From: Sinorhizobium sp. 6-70 | GTDB taxonomy: Bacteria; Pseudomonadota; Alphaproteobacteria; Rhizobiales; Rhizobiaceae | Direction: 5' to 3' | Assembly (NCBI RefSeq): GCF_030124375.1 | Contig: NZ_JASKLS010000001.1 | Location: 414,422 to 478,421 of the forward strand | DNA length: 64,000 nucleotides | Shown: piece after piece, positions 51,146-59,937 of the stretch | Layout of the letters: each line of letters starts with the position of its first letter | Numbering within the stretch: the first letter of the stretch is position 1 | Translations under genes and position numbers: made by a program | The notes under the pieces: model-generated | What the model was told of the DNA's origin: nothing | The model's database searches: none | Seen by the model: only the letters and a program-made list of their open reading frames with translations

Positions 51146-51709
51146 CTATCGCGTCAGCCGCGCCTCGGTCCAGCCCAATGCGTTGAGGTCCTCGACGCGC
51201 GCCTCGCCGTTGTCGGTGAGGATGAACTCGTCGATCTGCGGTGGCGGGACGCTCGTTCCCGATAGCATCGAATGGATCTGGCCGCGGTGGTGTTGGCCGT
51301 GCATGAAAACGTGAAGCAGTGTATCGGCGACAGTTTCGGTGAGCGTTCGTTCCGGCCAGGGAATGTTGATCGTGCGCAAGAGCCCCTCGGCCGTCAGGCT
51401 CTCGCTGAAGTTGACCAGCCATTCGTCGACCTCTGCCCGTTCGATCGAAAATTCCGCCGCCGTGCTCCGGCTGCCCGATGGTCTCGCCAGGCCTGGCCGC
51501 TCGCCGCGCAGCGTGTCGATATAATACCGATCGGCATTCAGGAGATGGACCATCGTCTCCTTGAGCGACGGGAAGAAGGACGTTCGGGGCGCTTCCCATT
51601 CGCCGGGCTTGAGCGCCATGCAGGCGCGATCGAGCCGCGCGTTGGCGAGACGAGCGTTGCGCGCAAGCTGGCGATAGGGCCGGCATATCAAGTCCTGCGG
51701 ATGAGTCAT
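51146..51709 (-). CDS. DinB family protein
   Basis: 187 aa. Four-helix bundle of the DinB/YfiT type, with the metal-binding His in HLLNADRYYIDTLRG and the HVFMHGQHHRGQ segment. It is related to bacillithiol- or mycothiol-dependent transferases and DNA-damage-induced proteins; function here unknown. The ATG at 51709 is chosen since earlier starts are poor and the domain begins at MTHPQDL. Confidence 0.85.
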   Translation of the reverse strand: MTHPQDLICRPYRQLARNARLANARLDRACMALKPGEWEAPRTSFFPSLKETMVHLLNADRYYIDTLRGERPGLARPSGSRSTAAEFSIERAEVDEWLVNFSESLTAEGLLRTINIPWPERTLTETVADTLLHVFMHGQHHRGQIHSMLSGTSVPPPQIDEFILTDNGEARVEDLNALGWTEARLTR

Positions 51710-51867
51710 GCCGCGCATAGTGAGATGTTTGCGACGGCGCGTCCAGCGGACTACACCGTGCCGCCCGATACCGGCCGCCACTTTTTGGTGGGGACGGCTG
51801 GAGCGCTTCACCGTTCTGTCGAAATGGCGAAACGCTCCGATCTTCATGACACTGCAGTTCCGCACCT

Positions 51868-51973
51868 GTTAGAGCAAATCCAGGAAAAGTGTGAAACGGT
51901 TTTCCGTCCGGAATTGCGTAGTTTCAAAGAGTTAGATCATTTCCCTGTTTCAATGAAACAATGAAATGATCTA
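51868..51973. repeat. Dispersed repeat, family 2
   Basis: GTTAGAGCAAATCCAGGAAAA ... GTTTTCCGTCCGGAATTGCG ... with a TGTTTCAATGAAACA hairpin and a GATCATTTC / GAAATGATC pair at its two ends. This element type is widespread in Rhizobiales. It supplies the stop codon (TAG) of the methyltransferase gene that ends at 51971. Confidence 0.75.
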
Positions 51974-53050
51974 GCGCCGCGCCTCGAGGATCAGGTTGAA
52001 CGGCGTCTCCAGCGCCCGGCGGAAGCGGCTGAAGCCGGCCTTGCGGAAGACGTCCGCGAGCCGTACCTCGCCGGCCTGGGCGCCGAGCACCAGATGGCCG
52101 CCGTCCGAGATCGCATGGGCGCAGCAGATCGTCGTGGAGGCCGCGTAGTAGATCCGGGCGACCGGCGAGACGTTGTCTTCGACCCGGTCGTTGGCAAAGG
52201 GTTCCACCAGCATTACCGACCCCTCGCCTGCAATTGCCTTTGCCGCATGCGCCGCCGCGGCGACCGGATTGCCCATGTCATGCAGACAGTCGAAGAAGCA
52301 GATCAGGTCGTAGTCCGCGCCGGGGTAGTCGTCCGCTCGCGCGGTCGAAAAGGTGATCTGATCCGAAACGCCCGCTGCTTCCGCGACCTTGCGTGCCTCA
52401 ACGATCGATTCCGGGTGGATGTCGAAGCCATGGAAGCGTGACGCCGGAAAGGCCTTCGCCATCAGCACCGTCGAGTGCCCGTGCCCGCAGCCGACATCGG
52501 CCACACGGGCGCCGGTCCTTAGCTTCTTCTCGATGCCGCTGCCGAGAGCCGGCAGCCACTCGGCAACCAGGCTTGCCTTGTAGGCGTTCCGGTAGAACGC
52601 GGCGACGCCGCAGTAAAGCCGGCCGTCGTGATCACCCCAGGCAATACCCCTGCCGGTGCGGAAGGCCTCCACCGCCTTGTTCTCATCCGCCCACATGGAT
52701 GCAGGAACGGCCCAGGCATGGGGGATGAAGACGGGGCTGTCGTCCTCGGCCAGCACAAGCGCCTGCTCCGGCGTGAGTTCGTAGGTGCCGCTCTTTGCAT
52801 GGTACGTGACATAACCGCCTGCCACTTGGGAGCCAAGCCATTCACGCACGTAACGTTCGGCGCAGTCCGCCCGGTTCGCCAGTTCATGCGAGGTCAGCGG
52901 ACCGGCGCCGGCCATCGCCTTGTAGAGGCCGAGACGGTTGCCGAGGCTGACCATCACGCCGCCGTAACCCGCCGAAAGGTCGCCGATCGCCCGCGAGACG
53001 ATCGCATCGAGCTTCGCCTGGTCGATCTTGTTGTTTGCTGCATCTGCCAT
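51971..53050 (-). CDS. Class I SAM-dependent methyltransferase with N-terminal winged helix
   Basis: 359 aa. Residues 1-130 form a dimerising winged-helix region (LSAGYGGVMVSLGNRLGLYK, ANRADCAERYVREWL) like that of O-methyltransferases. The SAM domain (about 165-330) has VADVGCGHGHST (motif I), GFDIHPESI and FDCLHDMGNP. Substrate unknown. GGAGCG ribosome site. Divergent from a GlxA-type regulator at 53220, which may control it. Confidence 0.86.
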   Translation of the reverse strand: MADAANNKIDQAKLDAIVSRAIGDLSAGYGGVMVSLGNRLGLYKAMAGAGPLTSHELANRADCAERYVREWLGSQVAGGYVTYHAKSGTYELTPEQALVLAEDDSPVFIPHAWAVPASMWADENKAVEAFRTGRGIAWGDHDGRLYCGVAAFYRNAYKASLVAEWLPALGSGIEKKLRTGARVADVGCGHGHSTVLMAKAFPASRFHGFDIHPESIVEARKVAEAAGVSDQITFSTARADDYPGADYDLICFFDCLHDMGNPVAAAAHAAKAIAGEGSVMLVEPFANDRVEDNVSPVARIYYAASTTICCAHAISDGGHLVLGAQAGEVRLADVFRKAGFSRFRRALETPFNLILEARR

Positions 53051-53219
53051 GTTCGCGCTCCTGTCATCCACCTGAAGGTTCAAGGACTTGCAGAGGATCG
53101 CATCTGGCGTGACCGCGCGGCAGAGCGGAATTGTCCGGAACCGGGCCATTTGCGCCATAAGCGGTGTCGCGGTAGAACTCATTTGCCGACGTGGCGCCAC
53201 CCGTCCGATGGGATTCGAG

Positions 53220-54269
53220 ATGCCGCGCAACACCGCCGAGACCGGAACGCACCCGCTTCACGTGAGCCTCGTCGCCATCCCCGAGGCGGTGGTGTCGACG
53301 TTGAGCGGCATCTTCGACGTGATGAATGCTTTCGCCATCGTGCCGCCTTCTGGCCAAGCCTCGGTTTCCGCGCCGCCGTTCCGGGTCGAGATCGTGGGAT
53401 TGTGGTCCGGCCCGCTGGAACTCGCCAGCGGCGTGCCTGTGATGGTACAGCGTGGTATCGCCGCCATCGAGACGACCGACATCGTCATCGTCCCCTCTGT
53501 CCTGCTCGGGCCGGACGGCTGGCAGAAGGGCCGGCATCCGGAACTGGTCGATTGGCTGAGCGCCATGCATCGCCGCGGCGCGCTGCTGTGCTCGGCCTGC
53601 TCGGGCCTCTTCCTGCTTGCCGAGACGGGGCTTTTCGACGGCGTCGATGCGACGGTGCATTTCGGTTATGCCCAGGCCTTTCATAACGCCTTCCCGAAAG
53701 TGACAATCCACCCCGAGCGCGTGCTGGTCGTCTCCGGCAAGCGCGAGGAGCTGATCACGTCGGGCGCCTCCATGACCTGGCACGATCTGGTGCTCTATCT
53801 GATCGCCCGCCACGCCGGCGCGACCGCAGCGCAGACCGTGGCCCGCTATTTCGCGTTGCAGTGGCATCAGGACGGGCTCGCGCCCTACATTGTCTTCGAA
53901 GGGCGAAACGACCACGGCGACGTCGCGATCCAGGCGGCGCAAGACTGGATCGCCACGCATTTCTCGGTCGCCAACCCGCTGGAGGAGATGGTCCGCCGCG
54001 CCGGGCTTGCCGAACGCACGTTCAAACGCCGCTTCACCGGTGCAACCGGCCTCAGCCCGATCTCCTACGTGCAGCGCCTGAGGATCGAGGACGCCAAGCG
54101 TCGGCTCGAACGAACGGAATCCCCGGTTGATGAGATAGCATGGCAGGTCGGCTATGAGGATCCCGCCTTCTTCCGCCGCCTGTTCAAGCGCGTCACCGGG
54201 CTGACGCCGGGAGCCTATCGCCGACGCTTCATGATTCCCGACTATGCCCGGCCCCAGCGGAAGGAATAG
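53220..54269 (+). CDS. GlxA-type transcriptional regulator (DJ-1/PfpI + AraC HTH)
   Basis: 349 aa. DJ-1/PfpI-like domain (about 12-200) with ALLCSACSGLFLLAETGLF, followed by an AraC-type double HTH (about 240-340: LAERTFKRRFTGATGLSP, YEDPAFFRRLFKRVTGLTPG). It is divergent from the SAM methyltransferase and probably regulates it. It differs from the GlxA-type regulator at 40159. The upstream longer start is not supported by a ribosome site. Confidence 0.85.
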   Translation: MPRNTAETGTHPLHVSLVAIPEAVVSTLSGIFDVMNAFAIVPPSGQASVSAPPFRVEIVGLWSGPLELASGVPVMVQRGIAAIETTDIVIVPSVLLGPDGWQKGRHPELVDWLSAMHRRGALLCSACSGLFLLAETGLFDGVDATVHFGYAQAFHNAFPKVTIHPERVLVVSGKREELITSGASMTWHDLVLYLIARHAGATAAQTVARYFALQWHQDGLAPYIVFEGRNDHGDVAIQAAQDWIATHFSVANPLEEMVRRAGLAERTFKRRFTGATGLSPISYVQRLRIEDAKRRLERTESPVDEIAWQVGYEDPAFFRRLFKRVTGLTPGAYRRRFMIPDYARPQRKE

Positions 54270-54397
54270 GCGCTTCGCGGAATTCCGCCACTGACGGTGC
54301 GCTCGCAACAATTTTTTTTGGACCATGTCGGTCTCGTCCGCTGCCGGGCGTCCTAGATACAGAAACAAGGAAACGAGGATGACGAAGGAGAGCGGCA

Positions 54398-55057
54398 ATG
54401 AGAAAGATCGTCGTTGGTGCATTTGTAAGTCTTGACGGAATCATGCAGGCACCGGGCGGGCCGCACGAGGACCCGGTCGGCGGCTTCAAGTTTGGTGGAT
54501 GGGTCGCCCCCTATTTCGACGAGACGATGGGCGCGGCGGTGGACGAGATGTTTGCCAAGCCCTTCGATCTTCTGCTCGGCCGAAAGACCTACGACATTTT
54601 CGCGGCGCACTGGCCCTATGCCGGCGCCGACGATCCGATCGGCACGTTGTTCGACCGCATCACCAAATTTGTCGCGACGCGCAATCCGGATTTCAAGCTC
54701 AGCTGGCAGAACAGCCAGAGCCTCGGGAGCGACGTCGTCGCCGCGTTGAGGAAGCTGAAGAGCCAGGACGGGCCGGATCTCCTGACGCAGGGTTCGACCG
54801 ACCTGCTGCAGACGCTTTTCGGCAACGATCTGGTGGACGAGATGTATGTGTCGATCTTTCCGGTCGTGCTCGGAAAGGGAAAGAAACTGTTCGGTGACGG
54901 TGCCTCGCCGATGGCGCTGACGCTCGTCAGTTCGAAGGTTTCGGGGTCCGGCGTGACTGTGAACAAATACGTCCGTGCCGGCGAGATCGTCACCGGCTCG
55001 TTCGAATTCGAGCAGCCGACCGAAGCGGAACTGGAGCGGCGGCGGAACCTGACCTAA
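54398..55057 (+). CDS. Dihydrofolate reductase family protein (RibD C-terminal-like)
   Basis: 219 aa. IVVGAFVSLDGIMQAPG and FDLLLGRKTYDIF are typical of the RibD_C/DHFR-like fold. An NADPH-binding reductase whose actual substrate is unknown; these proteins are not the essential FolA. RBS GAGAGCGG. No neighbour in the same transcript. Confidence 0.85.
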   Translation: MRKIVVGAFVSLDGIMQAPGGPHEDPVGGFKFGGWVAPYFDETMGAAVDEMFAKPFDLLLGRKTYDIFAAHWPYAGADDPIGTLFDRITKFVATRNPDFKLSWQNSQSLGSDVVAALRKLKSQDGPDLLTQGSTDLLQTLFGNDLVDEMYVSIFPVVLGKGKKLFGDGASPMALTLVSSKVSGSGVTVNKYVRAGEIVTGSFEFEQPTEAELERRRNLT

Positions 55058-55202
55058 ATGACGCGCGTGCCAGCCGCGCCACCCCTTTCGGACCGCTTGA
55101 CGATCGTGTGAGCGGTCCTGTCCTGGCGAAAATGCGCCGGATATCAACGATTAGCCATGATTTCCGCCTATACTTCACCTTTGCCGAACAAGGGAGGTTA
55201 CG

Positions 55203-55622
55203 ATGCAAATTTCGGAAGCCATGCATTCTGGAGTACGTTGGATCTCGCCGGACACCGACCTGCGCACGGTGGCGCACATCATGAAGGACGAGGATATCGG
55301 CGCCCTGCCCGTCGGCGAAAACGACCGCCTGATCGGAATGGTCACGGACCGCGACATGGCGCTACGCGCCTTCGCCAACGGTCACGATGTTTCTGCGCTC
55401 ACGGTACGCGACGTGATGACGAACCAGATCGTCTTCTGCCGCACGAGCGAATCCCTCGAGGATGCCATCCGCCTGATGGAGGAAAAGAAAATTCGGCGGC
55501 TGCCGGTGATCAACGATGACAAGCGGATGGTCGGCATGCTGTCGCTTGGTGATATTTCCCATAGCAGCAGCCGAGAAATGACGGGCGAACTGCTGAAGGC
55601 CGTCACCGGCCATCACAGCTGA
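55203..55622 (+). CDS. Tandem CBS-domain protein
   Basis: 139 aa with two CBS motifs (about 1-65 and 70-130): MQISEAMHSGVRWISPDTDL, IGMVTDRDMALRAFANG and VMTNQIVFCRTSESLEDA, ending with RLPVINDDKRMVGMLSLGDI. A stand-alone adenosine-nucleotide-sensing module, common in rhizobia, partner unknown. GGGAGG ribosome site. Confidence 0.88.
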   Translation: MQISEAMHSGVRWISPDTDLRTVAHIMKDEDIGALPVGENDRLIGMVTDRDMALRAFANGHDVSALTVRDVMTNQIVFCRTSESLEDAIRLMEEKKIRRLPVINDDKRMVGMLSLGDISHSSSREMTGELLKAVTGHHS

Positions 55623-55784
55623 TAGACGCGGCTTATCGTGCAGACGCACCCTTGACGTGTCGATGGTAAGGAGACGGCGCGCAGTGCCGCCTCCCGCGGG
55701 ACGGCGCACGGCGCTAACTGATCGCAAGAGTTTCGCGCCGGTGCCGCAGGACCGCTTGATCGCGCAAAGCGCGGCAACGATCGC

Positions 55785-56048
55785 CTATTTGAACAACATG
55801 GAGCCGTCGAGGATCTCGATCGTTTCGTCGCCCTGGAGCCCGATGCGGTCGCCGCTCGGCGCGGTGACGAAGCAGCCGCTCGGGCAGATCATTTCCGTCG
55901 CGCCGGAACCGATCGCAACTTCCATCCGGCTCTCGCCCTCGACGACGACCAGCACAGCGGTGTCGCCGTCCCTGTTCGTCACCGACGCAGCAAAAGCCGC
56001 TCCCGTCATAAGAATGCCGGAAAGCACCGCAAGCAGGATTGTCTTCAT
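55785..56048 (-). CDS. Small exported hypothetical protein (87 aa)
   Basis: Signal peptide MKTILLAVLSGILMTGAAFA, then a beta-rich domain with CPSGCF (two Cys, possible disulfide), VTAPSGDRIGLQGDETIEI. Unknown family; periplasmic. It starts with no strong ribosome site in view. Confidence 0.6.
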   Translation of the reverse strand: MKTILLAVLSGILMTGAAFAASVTNRDGDTAVLVVVEGESRMEVAIGSGATEMICPSGCFVTAPSGDRIGLQGDETIEILDGSMLFK

Positions 56049-56502
56049 CGCCCACCGGCGCTGAGCGCCGCCCCTATACTGCCGGCCGCCGCGTCGTGTC
56101 GCGACCTCCGGCCCCCTCTTCAGCCCGCGCCAGCCTAAACTGGAGCGGGACGAATTGCATGCTTTTTATCCCCGAACGGCTGAATGTCTGCTGAACAGCG
56201 GATCGGCCCGCCGAATTCATGCCGGCGGAGCGCCGGCCCAATCGAGCCGCGTCGCCTAAAGCAAGATGCAAACCATTGATTTAACGAATACTTTTCGACT
56301 TCCGTTCTAGCCCCGTGTGGCTGTAACCCGAACGGATTAGGAGACACCGTGCCCTGCCGCATGGTACATAGTTAAGCAATTGCGAGCGGGGCATAAGAAC
56401 AAATGCCTCAGATATTCAGTAAATCCCCGCTCTGGCGAGTGATCACGCAGAACGACTATAGATTGTTTCAATCCAAAGTCGCCGTGATCCAGGAGGGGTG
56501 CC
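56049..56502. other. Intergenic region upstream of the FecR-domain gene
   Basis: 454 bases. No gene or strong hairpin seen; a 56-codon frame from 56403 into the FecR gene has no independent support. Confidence 0.45.
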
Positions 56503-57450
56503 ATGTCCTATTTGCGTGGCGCTGCAATCGTTGCACTCGGCTTCATTTTTTACAGTCCGGTGTCAATGGCCGCTGAAGCGATCGGTGAGGCGGTTCGGAT
56601 CAGGACTGAAGTCAGAGGTGCGAGCGGTCCGCTGGCGGTCAAAGACCCGGTTTATCGGGACGAACGGATTCTGACCTCGAAATCCGGGCTGGGACAATTC
56701 GTGTTCCGCGACGGCACCAAACTGGCCGTCGGCTGGGGCTCGTCCGTCGTCATCGACAAATTCGTCTTCGACGACTCCAACAACTTGCAAAAGCTCAGCC
56801 TGAGGGCGACGAAAGGCACGTTCCGCTGGGTCAGTGGAAAGTCGAAAAGTACCGCCTACGAGATCCTGACGCCGGCCGGAACGATCGGCGTCCGTGGCAC
56901 CGCGTTCGATTTCTATGTCGGTGGCGACGGAACCACGGCTCTCGTTCTGCTCAACGGAGAGGCCAGTTTCTGCGGCCCCGGCGGTTGCAAACAACTGACA
57001 AGGCGTTGCGATTGCGTGATCGCCAACCGCAACGGTAACCTCACCGATGCGCGCCGCGTCAACAGCCGCGTCCTGGAGACCCTCGGAAACAAGGCGGCGT
57101 TGCCATTCCTTTCCGGCAACCAGCACCTTTCCGGCGGGCTGGGCTGGGTCGGCGGTGGTTGCAGCATTCGTGCAGCGCTCCCAATTCCACCAACACAGCC
57201 CGAGCGGGTAAGGCCCGAGAAAAAGCAGGCACAGCAGCAGAAGCCCCCGACTAAACCGGACAAACCGGACAAGCCGCCTCCGAAGCCGGACAAGCCTGAC
57301 AAGCCGCCGCGCCCGGACAAGCCGCCGCGCCCGGACAAGCCGGAGACGCCACGCCCGGATAAGCCGGATAAGCCGGACAAGCCCCGCGAACCCGAGAAGC
57401 CGCGTCAGGAGCAGGACCGCCCGCGAGACGGCAGCCGCGACAACGGTTAG
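56503..57450 (+). CDS. Secreted FecR-domain protein with KPDKP repeats
   Basis: 315 aa. Signal peptide (first about 23 residues, ending SMAAEA). A FecR domain spans about 28-165: AVKDPVYRDERILTSKSGLG, QFVFRDGTKLAVGWGSS, FRWVSGKSKSTAYEILTPAG, TIGVRGTAFDFYV. Then a Cys-rich turn (FCGPGGCKQLTRRCDC) and a low-complexity C-terminus of about 65 residues built of PDKP and RPDKP units. Ribosome site GGAGGGG. It faces the CHASE2 cyclase convergently. FecR-like domains often accompany such cyclases in Alphaproteobacteria. Confidence 0.85.
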   Translation: MSYLRGAAIVALGFIFYSPVSMAAEAIGEAVRIRTEVRGASGPLAVKDPVYRDERILTSKSGLGQFVFRDGTKLAVGWGSSVVIDKFVFDDSNNLQKLSLRATKGTFRWVSGKSKSTAYEILTPAGTIGVRGTAFDFYVGGDGTTALVLLNGEASFCGPGGCKQLTRRCDCVIANRNGNLTDARRVNSRVLETLGNKAALPFLSGNQHLSGGLGWVGGGCSIRAALPIPPTQPERVRPEKKQAQQQKPPTKPDKPDKPPPKPDKPDKPPRPDKPPRPDKPETPRPDKPDKPDKPREPEKPRQEQDRPRDGSRDNG

Positions 57451-57455
57451 CAATT

Positions 57456-57546
57456 CTACGGCGCCGCGCGTCTTGCCAGACGCACAAAGGACGCTGTAGC
57501 ACTTTGCATTGCTGCATGTTTGGTCCTTAAACCGGTTACGATTTAA
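57456..57546 (-). repeat. Dispersed palindromic repeat, family 1 (copy 5)
   Basis: CTACGGCGCCGCGCGTCTTG...CGCTGTAG core, then CACTTTGCATTGCTGCATG linker and TTAAACCGGTTACGATTTAAG arm. It fills the gap between two convergent genes and probably ends both transcripts. Confidence 0.8.
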
Positions 57547-57562
57547 GAAATGGCCCAACAGG

Positions 57563-59719
57563 TCATTCGGCTATTCCTGATTTGCCGTGATCTGCGAAGT
57601 GGTCCGCCCGGCGGGAAATCCGGCGGTAGAAGTCCGTCAATCCGTCCAGCCTTGCCGCCTTGAGCTTCACCGCGCTCAAGATCTTGCGGTTCGGCACGCG
57701 GGACCGCAGCGCATCGATAAGTTTCAGGTGGAGGCATCTGAGTTCGGCGAATTCGGCGGAGGCCCCGAGTTTTTCATCACCGACGACGGCGAAGAGCTTT
57801 GTCCGCGTGCTCTTTCCCTTGAGCGCCAGCATCCCCGCCTCGAGCAGGGCGTGACCCGGCAGCGCCTGAGCGGTCTCCTCAGATACCAGAATGTCGAAGT
57901 GGACATCCTTGCATGAGGATTCTATCCGCGCCGCGATGTTGACCGTATCGCCGACGGCCGAGTAGTTGAAGTGGGCCTCGGCGCCCATGTTGCCGACACA
58001 GGCGATGCCGGTGTGAATGCCGACGCCGATCGCGATGTTTTGCTCCTTGCCGAAGCCGAAGGCGTCGTCGGCATTGAGGCGGAGAAGCGTCTCGCGCATG
58101 CCGAGCGCGGCGCGAACCGCCTTGCCCGCATGGTCGGCGACGTCGACCGGGGCGTTCCAGAAGGCCATGATCGAATCCCCGATGAATTTGTCGAGCGTGC
58201 CTTCGTTGGCGATGACGTGGCGGCTCAGCGCATCGAGCAGCGTGTTCAGGAAGCCGACAACGGCAGTCGGGGCCATCTGTTCGCTGATTTCGGTGAAATT
58301 CCGGACGTCGACGAACATCACCGTCAGTTCGCGGTCGTCGCCGCCAAGCCGCAGCGCATCGCGCGTGTGCTCGATGCGGTAGAGCAGCGACGGCGAAAGA
58401 TATTGGCCGAAGGCCCGTCGGACCGCGCGGCGTTCCCGGTCGGTGACGAGGAAGCGGAACGCCGTGGCCGCGAAATGCGTGACCGATGCGCTGACGATCG
58501 GGGCCAGCGGATCGAAGAGCAGCCCGCCATAGAGGAAGGCAAGCCAGGAGGCAATGAGGGCAAGCGCAGTGATGGCCAGGCCGCAGGCGAGTGCGACCGC
58601 GGGGCTGACGAAGGTGGTGAGCACCACGAGCAAGGTGCCGGCGGCAGCAATGGACAGGATCTCCAGTCCATCCGCCCAGTCGGGACGCGAGAGAAAATGG
58701 CCGGACAGGATCTGCTCCACCGTTTGCGCATGCAGCGAGACGCCGGGCACGTTCTGCCCGAGGGCGGTCGTGCGAATATCCTGCAATCCTGCCGCCGACG
58801 TGCCGACAAACACGATGCTGCCCTCGATGGCAGCCCTCACCTCCGGCGGCGCCCCGCCGGGGGCAAGCACGTGCCTGGCGGAGACGTAACGTTCTGCGTG
58901 ATCCGGGCTGACATAGAGCCAGAGTTCGCCGGCCGCGGTCACCGGAATGATGAAGTCGCCGATCTTGGCGTCCGTCAACGTGTCGGCCACGTCCGGGGCG
59001 GCGGCGAGCACATAGGTGGAGGCGCCTTGCGCCACGCGCAGCGCTTCGAGCGCGAGGTTCGGATAAAACTGTTCGCCGTCGCTTAGGAAAAGCGGAACGG
59101 CGCGCACGACCGTCGACGTCGCGCCGGGATTGAGGCTGATGTGGCCGAGACCGGCGGCCTTCGCCTCGAGCTGCGGCCTGAGCGGCGTCGCCGCCTCGAG
59201 ACGTGGAGGCGCGCCGAGCGGGCTTTCGCCGGTAAAGGCGAAGCCGGCCTTCACCGGCGGGCGATAGGTCCCTTCGTTGGAAATGCCGAAGCCCAGCACG
59301 ACGGGTCTGTCCGCGATTGCCTGGGCGAAGATCTCGTCATTGTCGGGCAGTTGACGAAGCAGCGACGGGTCGATCCCGCCAACGTCGCGTACGACGTTGC
59401 GCGGCGACAGGCGATCCGGCTCGGCAAAGAGAATGTCGAATGCGATCGCCGACGCGCCCATCTCCGACAACCGGTCGACCAGGGCGGCGATGCGGTCTCT
59501 CGGCCACGGCCACTGACCAAGCTCCCGGAGCGACGCCTCGTCTATGTCGACGATCCGCACCGGCATGTTCTCGAAAGTGCGCGGCTTGATACGCTGATAC
59601 TCGTCGAATGTCAGATTACGGGCAAGCCGCAGCAACGGCGGATCGCTTGCCCGCAGCATTGTCAGAGCCGCTACAATCGCCAAGCCGATAATGACGCCCA
59701 CCTGCTGCGCGCGTGTCAT
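57563..59719 (-). CDS. CHASE2-domain adenylate/guanylate cyclase
   Basis: 718 aa. N-terminal span, then a periplasmic CHASE2 sensor (about 38-355: VRIVDIDEASLRELGQWPWP, DILFAEPDRLSP), three membrane spans (about 365-440), and a class III cyclase domain (about 480-650: VMFVDVRNFTEIS, DKFIGDSIMAFWNAP, AVGDTVNIAARIES). Metal Asp pair intact. It senses an extracytoplasmic signal and makes cAMP or cGMP. Convergent with the FecR-domain gene. Confidence 0.9.
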   Translation of the reverse strand: MTRAQQVGVIIGLAIVAALTMLRASDPPLLRLARNLTFDEYQRIKPRTFENMPVRIVDIDEASLRELGQWPWPRDRIAALVDRLSEMGASAIAFDILFAEPDRLSPRNVVRDVGGIDPSLLRQLPDNDEIFAQAIADRPVVLGFGISNEGTYRPPVKAGFAFTGESPLGAPPRLEAATPLRPQLEAKAAGLGHISLNPGATSTVVRAVPLFLSDGEQFYPNLALEALRVAQGASTYVLAAAPDVADTLTDAKIGDFIIPVTAAGELWLYVSPDHAERYVSARHVLAPGGAPPEVRAAIEGSIVFVGTSAAGLQDIRTTALGQNVPGVSLHAQTVEQILSGHFLSRPDWADGLEILSIAAAGTLLVVLTTFVSPAVALACGLAITALALIASWLAFLYGGLLFDPLAPIVSASVTHFAATAFRFLVTDRERRAVRRAFGQYLSPSLLYRIEHTRDALRLGGDDRELTVMFVDVRNFTEISEQMAPTAVVGFLNTLLDALSRHVIANEGTLDKFIGDSIMAFWNAPVDVADHAGKAVRAALGMRETLLRLNADDAFGFGKEQNIAIGVGIHTGIACVGNMGAEAHFNYSAVGDTVNIAARIESSCKDVHFDILVSEETAQALPGHALLEAGMLALKGKSTRTKLFAVVGDEKLGASAEFAELRCLHLKLIDALRSRVPNRKILSAVKLKAARLDGLTDFYRRISRRADHFADHGKSGIAE

Positions 59720-59734
59720 GCAGCATCCGCCCCC

Positions 59735-59840
59735 CTACAGCGCCGCGTGTCTTATCAGACGCACAAAGGACGCCGTAGCACTTTGAACTGCTGCATGTTT
59801 GTATCCTCAAATCGGTTAGGATTTCAGGAAAACATGCAGT
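59735..59840 (-). repeat. Dispersed palindromic repeat, family 1 (copy 6)
   Basis: CTACAGCGCCGCGTGTC...GGACGCCGTAG core, CACTTTGAACTGCTGCATG linker and CTCAAATCGGTTAGGATTTCAGG arm. Upstream of the CHASE2 cyclase start. Confidence 0.85.
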
Positions 59841-59937
59841 AGCGCGCGCAAGCTTACTGCATAATCCGGCAAATCGGAATCGGAAAGCTTGCGCCGATTC
59901 AAGGTCTTACGCGCCACGAGTCGCCTCGCCTGCGCCT

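Noticed and set aside
56403..56573. 56-codon frame overlapping the FecR-domain start
   Set aside because: No ribosome site, no family character; the FecR gene has a GGAGGGG site and signal peptide in another frame.
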